Numbered from the stretch's first letter, positions 1 through 12,862 are shown. The stretch: DNA of 64,000 bases from Pleurotus djamor (GCA_029747585.1 JAPEVF010000185.1:1-64000); one strand, 5' to 3'. Program-made: numbers and translations. The notes: generated by a model not told the origin, from the sequence alone.

Positions 1-769
1 CGGATAGCATATAGTGGAGAATAACTGGATGCTACTGGTAAGTAGAACTGCTACCGGCCGAGTCAACTGGCTTACCAGGGGCAGAATCATTTCCAGGTGT
101 CTGTGGACCACGCCACGCACGATGCGTCATCTCGGGCCCACCAGCTACCTGGACGACTTGCAATCGACGCTTCGGCTCCGATGGATGTGAGGGACGCGTA
201 TTCTCCACTGTAGAACGCTGCGTTAACCATGATCCTCCTACTCCACAAGCACCCACCTATCAAGCATACTCGAGTATCATCGGGACACTTCCAGCGCCCA
301 TGGTCAACTTCCCGTCATACCGCAGCGTGGACTCACATACCTGCAACTCTGCCGGCAACGTTCCATTTCTCTTCAACGATGTCCTCAAAGCCAGGTCATA
401 TACGCTCGTCGTCAGGGTTGGAGGAGTCTTCTCTTCTATCCGTATCCTGATCGGCCGTTCGTCCACTTCTACGTTCTTGTCTTTATTTCCACCATCATTG
501 TTGCCATCGTGTTTGTGACGGTGTAGAAGGGGGCAGACGTCATAGATGTAGTGCATCATCGACTTTTCGGGCGTGAAGGTGAACTTGCATGGGAGCCCAC
601 TGTATGTTGCTGTGGCTTCTGCATCGAATGTCGGCGTGGGGTTGCTGGGATAGTCGACATCCTCCCCACTTCCATCTAGAAAACCAATCTTCGGCGCTGG
701 GCCTTCCCCTCCCACAACAGCGCTTGTTCCCCAAGCCAAGATGATTGCAAGGAACCAGGGTCGCAACAT
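1..769 (-). CDS. ATG27: Atg27-like autophagy membrane protein, 3' end missing
   Basis: Atg27 family proteins are type I membrane proteins that cycle between Golgi, vacuole and pre-autophagosomal structures and help Atg9 trafficking. The ATG at 769 opens a clear signal peptide (MLRPWFLAIILAWG...). The lumenal mannose-6-phosphate-receptor-like domain follows: PCKFTF, YDVCPLL, TPPTLTTSVYDLAL and NGTLPAELQ. A donor (GTATGT) follows LPAELQ near 341. The next exon, from about 256 down, carries GSWLT, then VENTRPSHPSEP and RRLQVVQVAGG, which continue the same domain. A further short intron may lie at about 77-36. The lumenal 3' part, the membrane helix and the tail lie beyond the left edge. The family call rests on recognised motif order; the exon ends are inferred. 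Confidence 0.8.
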
Positions 770-1581
770 CCTTGCTAGCTAGCAAAATTGGTGGATCGTC
801 GAAGTGCAAAGATACTCACCAACTTCCGTCGTACCTTTCGTCCAACCTCTGCTCCGCAGCTTGAACAAGTGGATTACACATATCAAAGCATTCTTAGAAC
901 TGCTTATCGCTCTCGCCAGAAACGCCTCTCCGATCTCACACACCCGCGTGTGAGTTGCTGAGTGTGGTGATCTATTGCGCTATTTTGACTTACTCCGTTT
1001 CCCAGATTCGTGGCTTGTGCGGACTGGGTAGTTCTCAATGGGTATCCTATCCTCGGGCCGATCGGAGAAATATGTAGCAGGAGATGTGCATTTATGTATG
1101 TTCGTGTTGGGTGGCAGGATCGATCTTTACTGTGAGCTTCCTTCTGTTTGTCAGAATCCACGCCTGCTCACTAGATCCAGTACCCAAATACTTATTCTCA
1201 GTTGCCATGTTCATCAGGCCAATATGTGGTCAGGACGCATTCTCGTTTGCGGAGTTGTCGACAATGTTCAACCAGGTTGTTGCTAAGCGAAGGCCACAGA
1301 CAAATCTTCTGGCCGGACAATCACCGTCCCGACAGTCTATTCAACTAGAGTCTTACCAGCGGTCCGCGATTTGCGTTCTGCCCGCTCCCTCTTCCGTCTT
1401 CGATACCTCTTACCCATGGTCGGGCCCACGTGCTACATCGGCTAACCACTCTCATGTCGTGCGCTGGCGTGTTCGTCTTTAAGAATGGCGAGACTACAGT
1501 TCAAGAAGCCGCTGCTCTCTAGCCATCCATTTTTCTTTACTCTTCAGCGCCCTCACCCCCTTCAAAACACCTACTCCTTAC
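770..1581. other. Intergenic, no supported gene
   Basis: This stretch separates the Atg27-like gene (-) from the PL26 gene (+), so it should hold both promoters. The ORFs inside, for example 1084-1482 (+), have no recognisable domain, no signal for splicing into a neighbour and low-complexity composition. I see no RNA gene or repeat here. Confidence 0.5.
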
Positions 1582-4500
1582 ATGTCTCAGCCTCCCAAAG
1601 CCGAAGCAGGCGTGGACTTGAAATGGATTGACGGCAAGGCACCTGTGGTTCTTCCCAATGGAACCTCGTTTGGTGTTCCTTGGGCTCAAGGAGAAATTGA
1701 CCGGGAGACGCCAATATCCATTAAGTCTAGCTCCGGTAACAGCCTTCCTTTACAGTCATGGCCGCTAGCATAGTGAGTTGGACTCGAGTTCACAGTGTTC
1801 TCCTAAGTTTGACGACTCTCCCTTCAAGTTGGCCCGATGGTAGTCTCAAATGGAGTGGTCATGCGCTAGCCGCAAATGCGCCTGTCACAGATACCCTCCA
1901 TCTTGGGTTGGGAACACCAAGTGAACCCGCTTCACCTGTCTCTGTCGTTGAGAATGCGAGAGATGTGACTGTTACCACTGGTCAATTTTCAGGTGAAATA
2001 GCTTTCTCTCGTTCTGTTCGTCATTATAACCTGACCTTGGGTTAGTCGTTTTCAATCGAATCAGCAGTACAGCCGTCATCAATTCTATTACGCTGGGCTC
2101 AAAGACTGTTGCGCGCAATGGAAGTTTGGTGGTTCACGTGCAGAATGCTCCGGACGAAGCAGAACTTGGCGGAGCGAAACCCAGTGTTGCCATTACCAAC
2201 GGCGCTGTGAATACTGTCACAGTTGAGCAGAGAGGACCTGTAAGAGCTGTGATCAAGGTTCGTTCCTTTAGCTGATCGGACATGACCCACGAAGTCCAAC
2301 CTTTCCTACCACAGGTCACAGGAAGATACTTCGGAGGTGGTCACCCAGCCTTCCTTCCGTTTACCATTCGTTTTTACATCGCCGCTGGGGCCACCTCAAT
2401 TCGAATGGTTCACTTCTTCATATACGACGGCGATCAGAATAAAGACTTTATCAAAGCCATTGTAGGCTAATTATCCCTTTGCCCTCGTCGATTCAATCTC
2501 ATCTCATCCCATCCCAAGGGCTTTTCATTCTCCCAGCCAATGTCAGACGAGCTGTACAATCGACACGTAAGGTTCCTCACTACAGAAGGAGGCGTTTGGG
2601 GAGAACCGGTTCGCGTTCTATCTGGCTTGCGTCGCGATGCGACAGCCGCCGTGCTTACACCCCAATTCAACGGAGAGGCGGTACCTAATATATCTACATG
2701 GCCGACGTCGGTTTCCTCTGAAGTCGACCAACTGGCAGTTTGGTCCGATTATACGCTTGATCAGCTGTACCCCGACAAATTCACGATCGCGAAAAGGACG
2801 AATGCTGGGCGAGCGGCAAGCTGGTTGACCAATGCTGGATTTGGGAAGAAGGCTGCGGGTGTTGGTTATGTTGGCGGTGCCACGAATGGGGGCACAGCGT
2901 TTGCTCTCAAAGGTTCGCTCTTCGCTTGCATAGGGGCTCCCTTCAATCTCCTGAATTCTAACCTCCGTATGGTTTCCGTGTGGTTTGCTCAGATTTTTGG
3001 CAAGGTGCCCCGAGAGGCCTTGATATTCGTGGAACTGGAGGAGACACTGCTACCGTCACGCTTTGGGCCTACAGTCCAAGAGTGAGTATTTATGCCACAG
3101 GACGCCCAGCGTCTTTCTCTGACTTCAGATCAGGCACCAGCTATCGACATGCGGCATTATGATACTGTGCCTCACGGAGTAAGCCTCTGCATGGATACCT
3201 TCCTCCCTATATTGACCAAGCTTGTAGCTCGATCTAGCATACGAAGATGTCGGAGATCCCGATCCAAATCCGACTGGTATCGGTCGTTCATGGGAGGCAA
3301 CGCTTCAATTCTTCCCATCTACTCCCTCAAGAAATACATTTGCCCAGTTGGCAGATGCTCATGTGCGCTCTGCACTTTCTCGATTAAATCACTGTCTTGA
3401 TGTCGTTATTTTGTAGACCAAAATCCCTCAGGTGGTCTCCAGTCCGGAGTTTTATGTTTCCCACAAACTTTTTGGTGGTCGCTGGTACGATTTTTCTTTA
3501 TTTACAATTTTGTAAACGACTTAAAGAGACCCAGGAACGTTCCCGATATGTGGACCAGTGGATCTCGTGCCATTGAAAAACGGAAAAGCGATCTATTGGA
3601 TTTCTATCTTTTAGTCAGTTCGGTCAATCGGTCCAATGTTCAAATTGCTTACCTGGGTTCAGGACATTGAGCAACGACAGTTCTACGGTTTCTGGGATTA
3701 CGGAGATGTCATGCATACATACGATCAGACCCGACACACTTGGCGATACGATGTGGGCGGATTTGCATGGGATAATGGGGAATTGTGTTGGTCTCTCGCA
3801 CATCACCCAACTTCTTTTGTTGACGTTTCATTCGCAGCGACCGACTTATGGCTTTGGATGTCTTTCCTACGCACTGGCCGTCCAGACGTCTTTCGCGTAG
3901 CACATGCCATGACTAGGCACCTTTCCGAGGTTGACTCCCATCACACTGGTACGTTCGCAGGGTTGGGAAGTAGACATAACGTCAACCACTGGGGAGATGG
4001 CGCAAAAGAGGCTCGAGTTGCTGGGAGCACTTTGAGACGTCCTTTCTACTATCTAACAAGTATGTCTTTCAAGGTCTTGCATTTTCGCTGACGGATTAAT
4101 GGATTGTTCCAGCTGACGAGTTAATGGGCGATCTAATGGACTATACCCTCCAAGCTGACCAGACCATTATGACCTGGGAACCTTTACGAAAAGTATTCCC
4201 TCCCCCTCCACCTGAAGGCCCTGGCCGCCTGAGGATCGGACCAGATTGGACGACCTTAGCGGGCAATTGGTTCACAAAATGGGAACGTACGGTCAGCAGA
4301 ACCTTAAACTTTCCATCACATACCACGCTTCTGACTTCCCCTTCCCACAGAACGATAGCCAATGGCTTGAACGAATCAAGGTCGGCATGGTAAGTTGGCT
4401 TCACTTCTGACCTCAAGAGTTTAATTGCAACCTTCATTACAGCGTGACATTGGTGGTTTCAAATTCGGTCTTTTCACTGGGAATGGTGCCGCAGTCGGGT

Positions 4501-5371
4501 GGAATGCTGATACGGCTCACTTGGTCGATGAAGGAGGCGAAGGATCAGGATCGTAAGCTCAATCTACTCCACATGGGCCATTCAAAGCCTAATAACGACC
4601 CAGCTACCACTTAACTATGATTTTTGGTGGCGGCGAGTTTTTGATGGAGGCTATGGACCTGATCACTGATGTTCCTACCTTCGATGCTGCCTGGCTCGAT
4701 TTCTGCCGACTGTACAACGCTTCGAACGCCGAGTAAGCTGCTTCTTACCCGTATATCATCATGTTGCTCATTTTTGGTAGTAAAACAGCCCGGTACGGGA
4801 AAGCGTTTTCGAGTGGAGGCTTCACGCAGGTGAGTGAAACTTCGCGACCTGGCTCTCACATCCAATGACCACCACATATCCAGTATTATGCCAAGCTTCA
4901 GGCCTATGCAGGTAAGTCCCATGCGCTGGAAGTTTTTACCCGCAATACCAACCTCAATGAATAGGCCAGCGCCTCAATGATAACACCCTTAAGCAAGCCG
5001 CATGGAATTTCATCAATTCGAATACCGTCGGCATCTGGGCACCTATCGCGGACGTTGAAGGGACTGACGTCGTTAATCCTATCAAAGAAGTAATGCAACA
5101 GCCTCTCTATGTGCTTCAATCTTGTACTTACACCGTGCAGATCCCAAATCTTGCTACCAATGATGCGGGCCAATTGTCACTATCGGAGTACGCAGTTCTG
5201 GCCATCGCGCCAGAGCTTGCACCCTCAAGCTTGAGTTCAGAGCGTTGCCTACCTCGCGCCTCATTTGCTGAATCTGAACGGGCCACCCTTGTCGCACCGA
5301 ATGGTATGGATTCCAAGCTGAGTATCCGCAGTGCTCGAAAAACGTCCTGGCGCCGATTTTTGTGCATATGA
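1582..5371 (+). CDS. PL26 / PcRGLX-YetA-like rhamnogalacturonan lyase
   Basis: Members of this family (PL26, type enzyme Penicillium PcRGLX) cleave rhamnogalacturonan I of pectin by beta-elimination. The N-terminal RIFT-barrel domain is clear: LKWIDGKAPVVLPNGTSFGV, VPWAQGE, then SWPLAYWPDGSLKW, restored when the 1773-1828 intron is removed. The central region has VTGRYFGGG, FTIRFY and PMSDELYNRHVRF. The C-terminal alpha/alpha barrel has FYGFWDYGDVMHTYD, HTWRYDVGGFAWDN, ELSTDLWLW, GLGSRHNVNHWGDGA and ADELMGDLM-type segments. I trace 20 exons; early ones are 1582-1772, 1829-1992, 2046-2257, 2315-2461, 2519-2912, 2993-3081, 3134-3178, 3228-3362, 3417-3484, 3535-3613, 3663-3786 and 3838-4059. No signal peptide is visible at this start, so the enzyme may be intracellular or have a missed 5' exon. 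The last exon reads from the splice near 5142 to a stop at 5369-5371; its final 50 residues match nothing I know. Confidence 0.85.
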
Positions 5372-5426
5372 AACTAATTGTACAAATTTGTGTAAATTTA
5401 CCTAGTTCTTCTCATTCTTTCCAGTG

Positions 5427-7231
5427 TCAACTCTCTGAATTATTCACATACCAAACCATCATTCGCTTAAATTCCTCGAGCTCAGCGTCGCCCATGAGCT
5501 TATAGCCGACTTTGTCAATTAGGTCAACCAGTTTGTCAACGGATGCCGCAGTCGGAGCGGGTCTTCCTTCGTCCACGAGAAACTTAAAGAAATCCCTGGC
5601 TTCTTTCCGAAAATCTGGGTCCAGAACCGGAGAGCCATTGTTTTGAACAATCCGGACAAAGGCGTAGGAACGCTTGGACATCTCTGTGGTTGCCAGAACG
5701 TATGTTGTCCTCATTCCAAGGCGGGGTTCATCTGTTGGGAGGATGGAGATGAACCTTTCTCCCCACTTTTGGCCTTCCGGACGGGGTCCATAAGACATAC
5801 ATGCCAACCCTAGGAGACCCAAGTACGCGCTTGACAACGACATCATCATGGGTTGTCCGGCGAACGGGGACAAGTAATCTGTGAATGTTTGGACAATCCT
5901 CTGGGGCGTGAAATATGGAATGGCGGAGGAAGCGCCTCCTGCCATTACACTCGCAGGGGCTGGGAACCAGAAGGCGGCGTCATAAGGAGCGTGTTCGTGG
6001 AAGGAAAGGAAAACTTTATGCAACAGGACATCCATATGATAGAAAAGTTTGGGTTCAGTGGAAAGTAGCCCAACCATGTCTTCGTTTGAGATGGGAGTGC
6101 CCAGGAGATTAAGGCAAGAAATCGTCGGGATCGCGGTCAGGATGCCTCTTACACAATCAATGGTGACGTTGGGCATCTTTGAAAGATTGACTGACTTGAC
6201 CCCGACGCTACCAGAGAAGAGCGATTTGATCTGCTCAGAGGCTAGTTTCCATCCAGAAAGATTGACGGTATCTCGATCGGGATCAACATCCAACACCTTT
6301 GCCACCAGAGACAACGCGCCGTCCGAGAACTTGTCCTGTTGGCTGAGCGCAGACAGGATCTGGTCTGCTCTCCCAGGCATCCAGATTAACTTCTCTATAG
6401 CGCTGAAATCTTCATCGTCAATTGATTGTCTAATAGCAAGGTCGATGGTGATCTCCGAAAGCTGAGGGACGCCTCGGAGACTTGGATTTGAAGCGTGAAT
6501 TTCCGTCAGCACCTCGGTTCCCAACGGCGCAGCGGACGTCGATTTCATATACTCGTGGGGCCATACCTCGGCGAGGACTTCGAGGGTAATGAGCGGAATA
6601 TTATCCAGGGCGCTGATGACCATTTGGGCATCATTGGCTTCGTCGCGACTCAGTAAACCGCCGAAGTGCCGTCGAACGTATTGTTCTGCGGAAATGGGCC
6701 GATCGCGAACCACATGACAACATGAAGGGTTAGACAGGTCGGAAACATCGATCACAGTAATTCCATCGTTATTATCTAGAATTAACAATCAGTACTGCAA
6801 TCGCAAATTTATGGCTTCAAACGATGATCCACAGCATGCATACCTTGCGAAAAACTTCCACAGTTACTTGGAACGATACTATGTTCAACGCTGCGACCGC
6901 TTATGTACGGAGATCTCTCATCATCGAGGTCGAAGTCCCAGGCCATTGCAAGGATGGACATAAGATATGGGCATGGAATTTTGGGGAATGCGGGGTTGAC
7001 ACCGTTGAGTTTGTGATACTTTCCTTGAATGTCATCAAGCTCGAGTTGGATGACTTCAGCGTTGTCTTTTTGACTGACGAGGTTGATGAAGCGGCGAGTG
7101 GCCTTTAGTGGAAGTCGCCCGTAGCACCACTGATGATGATATCCTCCAAGTGATCGGTAATTGGGCTTCGCATCGAGTGGACCATGGGGGATGACTTTGG
7201 CAATGAGGAACACTTGGTGTCGTTGACCCAT
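5427..7231 (-). CDS. Leucine-rich-repeat-containing fungal protein, intact copy
   Basis: This is a large protein of unknown function, two exons, about 590 residues. Exon 1 begins MGQRHQVFLIAKVIPHG (ATG at 7231) and includes RSLGGYHHQWCYGRLPL and PCPYLMSILAMAW. The intron runs from GTATGC near 6836 to an acceptor near 6779, joining SFSQ to DNNDGITVIDVSDLSNP. The C-terminal half has RNI/LRR-like units such as VNLSGWKLASEQIKSLF, VKSVNLSKMP and ISCLNLLGTPISNEDMVGLL. A conserved tail follows, with APYDAAFWFPAP, FTPQRIVQTFTDYL and CMSYGPRPEGQKWGERFIS. There is no signal peptide or membrane segment. A damaged tandem paralogue lies directly upstream at 7490-8955, and an exon-1 fragment lies at 38.45 kb. 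I recognise the family as recurrent in agaricomycetes but know no assigned function. Confidence 0.75.
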
Positions 7232-7489
7232 CCTCAATGATGTTGACGAGATAAGAGATACTTGGACAAGTTGAGGAGTATTTATAGTCCTAGTCGAGAA
7301 GAAAGTTAAAATGAAGACGAAGAAAGCCCAAAGAAATCAAAGTGCTGTTGCCACAGGGGCTGCTTATAGGGATGATCGATGATCAGAGTACTCTCCTCTC
7401 CCTCGCTATCAACTGAAGCGCATGGCTTACAATTTCTCGTTTCAATCCTTCTTCGACATACATATCTGTGACAGCCTAAGTCCGTTCAT

Positions 7490-8955
7490 TTACTCCCTCT
7501 CCGTTTGAAGAGAGCTACTAGAAGGTCCAAACCACCGGAATTCCTCAGCGTCCATACGCTTGAAGTGTGTCCTCTTTATGAGTTTGATCAAATTGTCAAC
7601 AGACAATTTGGTAGGAGCTGGCCTTCCCTCTTCTACAAGAACGTTGATAAAATCTTTGACACCCATGCAGAATCCGGAGTCCAGAATTGGTGATCCGCTC
7701 TCCGAGTCTCTGAACATGCGTAGGAAGGCGTAGGAGTTTCTGGGATGACCTAGCGTAATAACTAGAACGTATGTCCCTTGCAGGGCAAATTGGGGGTCAT
7801 CCCCTGGGATAATGGAGATGAATCTCTCTCCCCATTTGCTCCCCTCGGGTCGTGGCCCATAAGACATACAAGCGGAAGCAAAAAGACCCATTGACTGTTT
7901 CCATGAGACTATGTCCCCAGCTTTGAAGGGAGTAAGGTAGTCTGTAAAGGCCTGTACAATCCGCTGGGGCGTGAAGAATGGGAGCGCGGCATGGGCGCCT
8001 CCCAACACCGTGGATCGAGGAGCGGGGAACCAGAATGCGGCATCATAAGGTGCGCGTTGGTGAAAAGAAAGGAAGACCGGGTGTAATAGGTTATCCATAT
8101 TGTAGAAAAGCTTGGGCTCCGAGGCAAGCAAACCCAACATCTCCTCGTCACAGATTGGCGTTCCAAGTAGGTTTAGGTGAGAAATGGTAGGATTCGCCAT
8201 CAACACGTCCTTGACGGTGTCAATTGTGGCGTGTGTATTCGAGAGATTGACGGACTTGAGTTTTGTGAAATGAGAGAGGAAGGTTGTAAGCTCCAATGAG
8301 TGTTCTTCCAGAAATGTCAAGAACCTCCGCATTGGGGTCCGGCAACCTGGGGGACGGGGGAGATTCAGGGATCGTGATCTGAAGGCTCGGTGTGGTAGAT
8401 CTTGATGAACTCCTCTGCCGAAATGATCCCAGAGTCTCGGATAACATGACAATACGCGGGATTGCTTAGGTCGGAAACGTCGATGATCGTAATGCCTTCA
8501 TCATTCTCTACAGTCACCATCAACAAGCAAGTTAGAGTTGTTTTAGATGCCGTTCTAGACAACTCACGCCGTGACCAGCTCCCTCGATTACTTTCGATGA
8601 GATTCGGCTCAATAGAATGTCCACTCAAGTAGATCGGTCCCTCGACTTCGACGTGAAAGCTCCAAGCCATCGCAAGAACGTACAAGAGGTACGGGCAAGG
8701 AATCTGAGGAAAGAAAGGCTCAGCCTTGTATTCTATGTTATACTTGCCTTGAATTGCATCAAGCTCAAATTGAATGATTGCAGCATTCTGCGGCTGATTG
8801 GCAAGGTCGATGAAACGACGAATGGCCTGTACTGGCCATCGACCAAAGCCCCACTGTTCGTCAAAGCCTCCCAGTGACCGATACAGAGGCTTTCCGCCAG
8901 TCGAGCCATGGGGAATGACTTTGGCGATGAGGTAAACTTGGTGTCGCGCTCCCAT
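7490..8955 (-). pseudogene. Damaged tandem paralogue of the LRR-containing protein
   Basis: Exon 1 is intact and begins MGARHQVYLIAKVIPHG (ATG at 8955). The intron joins SWSR to NDEGITIIDVSDLSNP, at the same place as in the copy at 5427-7231. After SAEEFIKIYHTEP the frame meets a stop near 8392. About 110 residues present in the intact copy are missing, and homologous coding sequence resumes in other frames: VLDISGRTL in one, then FTKLKSVNLSNTHATIDTV and ISHLNLLGTPI in another. From there to the stop at 7490 the reading frame is open and well conserved (APYDAAFWFPAP, CMSYGPRPEGSKWGERFIS). The simplest reading is an internal deletion plus frameshifts. An unusual splice that rescues a shorter protein cannot be excluded. 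Confidence 0.65.
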
Positions 8956-9460
8956 GATGGTTTTGTGTTTTGTGAAGAGAGTAGGAAGTGGGTGGAAATC
9001 CGCATAGGTCCCCTTTTATCTGATTCTGATGCTCTGGCTTGTTCCCTGATGGCTTCTGCGATAGAGAGAACTTGATTGACATGAGTAAAAGGAACAATGA
9101 CACGCAAAGATTACCCCCGTCCAGAGTCTCTGTGGGTCCCCAGTTGAACCTCCTTAGGGGGCATCATAGGAGAGGTGACGGAAAGCGCCTTTCAGGTGTT
9201 TGACTTCATTGTCATCCGGTGTTTCCCTCGTCAAATTAAGTAGTCCAATTGATGAACGAGTCACCTGTACCTTAGGAGCATGCTCCTCTGGAATAGCTAT
9301 TGTCAGAAGAAGGAAACTGACTTGCGTTGCCATTTAGAAGTTGGTCCAAGGGCTCGATCATCTGGCGACGCATTCACAGAAGTAGGACGCAAAAAAATTC
9401 AATCAACCAGGCTGCCTTTGGATCAAGGCTAAGAGACAAGAAGTATCAGTGAATTTTGCT
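8956..9460. other. Intergenic between LRR-family and seven-helix genes
   Basis: The stretch should hold the promoter of the 7490-8955 locus and the 3' end of the first seven-helix gene. I see no coding evidence and no repeat. Confidence 0.4.
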
Positions 9461-10973
9461 TTACGAAAAAACAGGTGGCCTTATCGGAGAGCTTGATTCA
9501 GTCTGTTCCATACCCGTTGTTTTTGCAGTGGAGCCGTTTGTCAAACTCTCGCATCTTCCTTGTTTACCCAGAATATCCAAACAAAAAGAAGATCCTGCCA
9601 AAGAGAGCTGAGATGCGTACATGAGGAGAGAGGACGACGACCTTACTTTCTGTGTTCCAAAAGTGAGTACCGCAAGAAAGGGCACTAGATAGGAGGCTAG
9701 GAGCTTAGGAGCACAAACGAAGGAGGAAGTCGTACTGGTAGAAAAGATCCAGTTAAAACCAGTAGTATCGCCGGCTGTAATATACACAAAGGCGACTCTA
9801 AAAATGTCTTCTTCAATGAGTAAGGCTGGAAGCACACGGTGAAAGATATAAACGTACCCAATCACCAAAACCCCCGCCGAAGTGAATATCAAAACACGTG
9901 TGACGATGGCCAATGGAATTTCCCTCCGCTTCAGTGTCCTCCAGTTTCGATAAAGTAGATGACCCAGCATAGCTTCGTATACACATATTGAACAACATAG
10001 CATTCGAGAGCCAGTACCAAGACGCGAAACGTACCTTCAAAGAAGAGAGCAACCAACGTCAAGAAGGCTCCGATGACGGCAGTCACCGTTGACCTACGTT
10101 TATTAGTCGAGTTACAGGAAGACATGATAAAACGCTAGACGCACGGTATTCTATGATAGAAGATATTGCAATACACGCCCGTAGAATCCCTAGCCACAGC
10201 TTCTGGGTTGCGAACCCCGAACTGATAGAGACGGCCATTAGTTGGAGGCGGAGAGGAGTCCAAAATCATTCTATCTGACAATTAGAAATCCAATGAAGGC
10301 AGTGAGGCTCAGGATGTAAGGATGAAGAAGAAGCTGCCATCGAAGGTGAACTCAAGTCCTGGCTCGTATGGTGGATTGAAAGTGCTCACAAGGGTGTTTA
10401 CAACTTCTTGATACTTGGGAGCGTGGCCCGCTCTACGGAGTTGGATGGATATGAACATCCATGCCTGTGTGTTATCCAGACAAATCAGTGAGGGTTTCAC
10501 AACCCGAAGTCGATTCCGAGTACATGAATCATCAATGATAAAACGGTCCCTGATTGTCTAGAGGGGAAGACTCTGAGTGACACACATTGCTCGGATAGAG
10601 GCTTGCTTCTCACAAAATCGGAACAGAGTGTATCAAAGCCCCTTGCGTGACACAAAGGGAGAACGCAGGGTCAGGTCCAAGCTGTTGCCGAGCGAAGAAC
10701 AGCAAGTTATACGATGCGGATGATATTATCCAGCCGATGAAAAGACTAAACCACGGGGAGCTCCTCTTCACGCTCGGAGCGAAGACAGCGGTGGCAAAGA
10801 TGGTTGTTAGCAAAATCAGGCCGAGTAGTTGAATGATGGAGAAAGGGGTTGCCTGTGTGGGATCACCGGGGCCACCTTCGGAACTTGCATCACCTACACG
10901 CACATGCACGGCAAGGTCAGAGACAACCTCGACTAATATTGGTGAACAACTCACGGACAAAAGCGTAGGCCAT
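9461..10973 (-). CDS. Seven-helix, GPCR-like membrane protein, copy A
   Basis: This multi-exon gene belongs to a family with five members in the window. The ATG at 10973 opens a short exon (MAYAFV) that splices to DASSEGGPGDP, followed by the first helix FSIIQLLGLILLTTIF. Family hallmarks follow: VKRSSPWFSLFIGWIISS, SYNLLFFARQQ, LCVTQGALIHSVPIL, then AWMFISIQLRRAGH. Later exons carry FGVRNPEAVARDSTGVYCNI and VTAVIGAFLTLVALFFEG. The last exon carries LLYRNWRTLKRRE, TRVLIFTSAGVLVIGYVYI and LLASYLVPFLAVLTFGTQK, and ends in a hydrophilic Ser/Thr-rich tail. Seven hydrophobic helices spread over eight or more exons suggest a receptor-type topology. No ligand or G-protein motif can be read, so the receptor role is inference. 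Copies B and C follow in the same orientation. Confidence 0.7.
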
Positions 10974-11542
10974 GAAGCAGTAGGAACAGAAGTCGATGAT
11001 GTTGGGGAGGGAAGGGGGAAAGAACCTGCTAGTCAATGCTCTAATAAAATACACGCATCAGCAACTCACGCTCATTGTTGTAGATCAAGAAGAGATGGGC
11101 GCAGTGAATGGGGAATCAGAAAGATCACATAGAGCTGTTGAGGAAAGTACCGCATCATTGCAATTCTCAGCCACAGAGGCTGTAAAGCAGTGGAGCAGAC
11201 GTCTGCTCTAGCCATAAGGTAGTGAGATATAAGACTGGTATTTCTGGGAAGGGTAGAGTGTCATTGGGCTTCAGATGAGCCAGGAAAGCGTCTCGATGAG
11301 GGGATAGAGTTTATATCGTTATAATTGAAATCATGCCGCAGGGCCGGAAGACAGGGAGAAGAACGAACGAACGAAAGATAGATTGTACGAGTCGTGAAGC
11401 AGGGTATTGTAAACGATGGGGTGGTCAGTCAGGTGCCGGCTTTGGGGATTGTACGGGGTTTTGTTCGCCGGGCAAGCCAGACCCTTAACATATCCTGCGC
11501 GTAGGTATTAGGATTGATGGGTCGGCGATGGCAACGATTTAA

Positions 11543-12862
11543 TCATACCTCACGCGTTCCTAGTGCTATTAAAGCCATGACTGGGACTGATGGAAAAAGT
11601 GAGTATCAAGGGCGAGAAACTTGTGAAAATATTTAGCTCACTGATGGCCAGAAACACTGGACCGGGAAGTCCATTCACAGACGTAAAACAGTAGACCAGA
11701 GTGAGCCTATGAGAAAAGGTCACTCAAGTCAGTCCTTGCGTAGGTTGGGGCGCGAACTCTACGCACACAAAGATAATAGCCACCATCAGGGTAAAAACTT
11801 TGACTCGGAGGACCATAGAAACACAAGCCCGGTCCTTTGACAGAACATTCCAATGTTGGTATAACTGGAGGCCCAAGAGGCCTGAAAGGTTTGATGAAAG
11901 TCAGACGACGGTTGCCAGATGATGCTGATAGATAGACAAACTAACCTTTAAATAGAAGAGCGACGACGAGAAGCAGTCCGGTGACGCCCGAGGTAACTAT
12001 ATTCCTATCATACTTTCAGTCGACGAGCCAAGAATCAGTACGGATGGAGGTTTACGGTATCTCGTCGAGGTATATATCACAGTAAACACGTTCTGCACGT
12101 CGTTTGACGGTGCTCGGGTTGTCGATCCCAAACTAAAATGAAGTCTTAAGCTTCCCATGCTACGGGGAGACAATGAAAATGCCCACATACGAAGAGAAAT
12201 CCGAGAAACATAGAAAGAGAAAGAAGGTAAGGGCAACCTAGCAGCTTTCGGTAGATGATTCAGCAGTAAACGCAGGATGACCTGACGCATGACCTTACCA
12301 AGAATTTAGAGACTGTCGTCGGCAGAGGCGCAGTCTTCTGGGAGAGTGTTGATCGCACGAACATCCACGTCTGAAAGGCATATGAGTAACGCCATCGATA
12401 TGCATAGCGGCGTGTGCCTACTTGGATAAGTAAAGACAAATTCGTGCTTGCTTGTCTATGAAACTGAAGTCGGGACGAAGTCCGTAATACCGTGAGCCGG
12501 CACTCACAAGACGGGAACAGAGTGTACCAACGCCGCTTGAACAACACAGACACCGAATTGAGGTTCTTTCCCATTCTGTCCATCCACAAAAAGCAGCAAC
12601 AGATACGCCACACCGGCTATCGTCCAACCGACACAAAAGCTTATCCACGTCGAATTCCTCTTGATGTGCTTGGATAACAAGGCGGTCGAAAGTATGATGA
12701 CGAATCCTACAACCCCGATTAGTTGGAGGATGTTAAACGCGAGCAGGCCAGCGGGGGTGAGAGTTTCGTGATCTTCGCTGATGGCTCCTGAAGCGAGGAA
12801 ATGTAGCTGTGTCAGGACCGAACGACGGGGATTCTGTGAGCAGACATACGGTTGTTGATCAT
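11543..12862 (-). CDS. Seven-helix, GPCR-like membrane protein, copy B
   Basis: The ATG at 12862 begins MINN, which splices to AISEDHETLTPAG and helix 1 (FNILQLIGVVGFVIILST). Hallmarks match copies A, C, D and E: IKRNSTWISFCVGWTIAGV, YLLLLFVDGQN and CVVQAALVHSVPVL. Further exons give FGIDNPSTVKRRAERVYCDI, IVTSGVTGLLLVVALLFK and LYQHWNVL followed by MVLRVKVFTLMVA. The last exon reads VPVMALIALGTREV and stops at 11543-11545. It lacks the long tail of the other copies, so the cytoplasmic C-terminus is nearly absent. Splice sites for all these exons are canonical. Exon boundaries are inferred by comparison with the paralogues. Confidence 0.65.
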
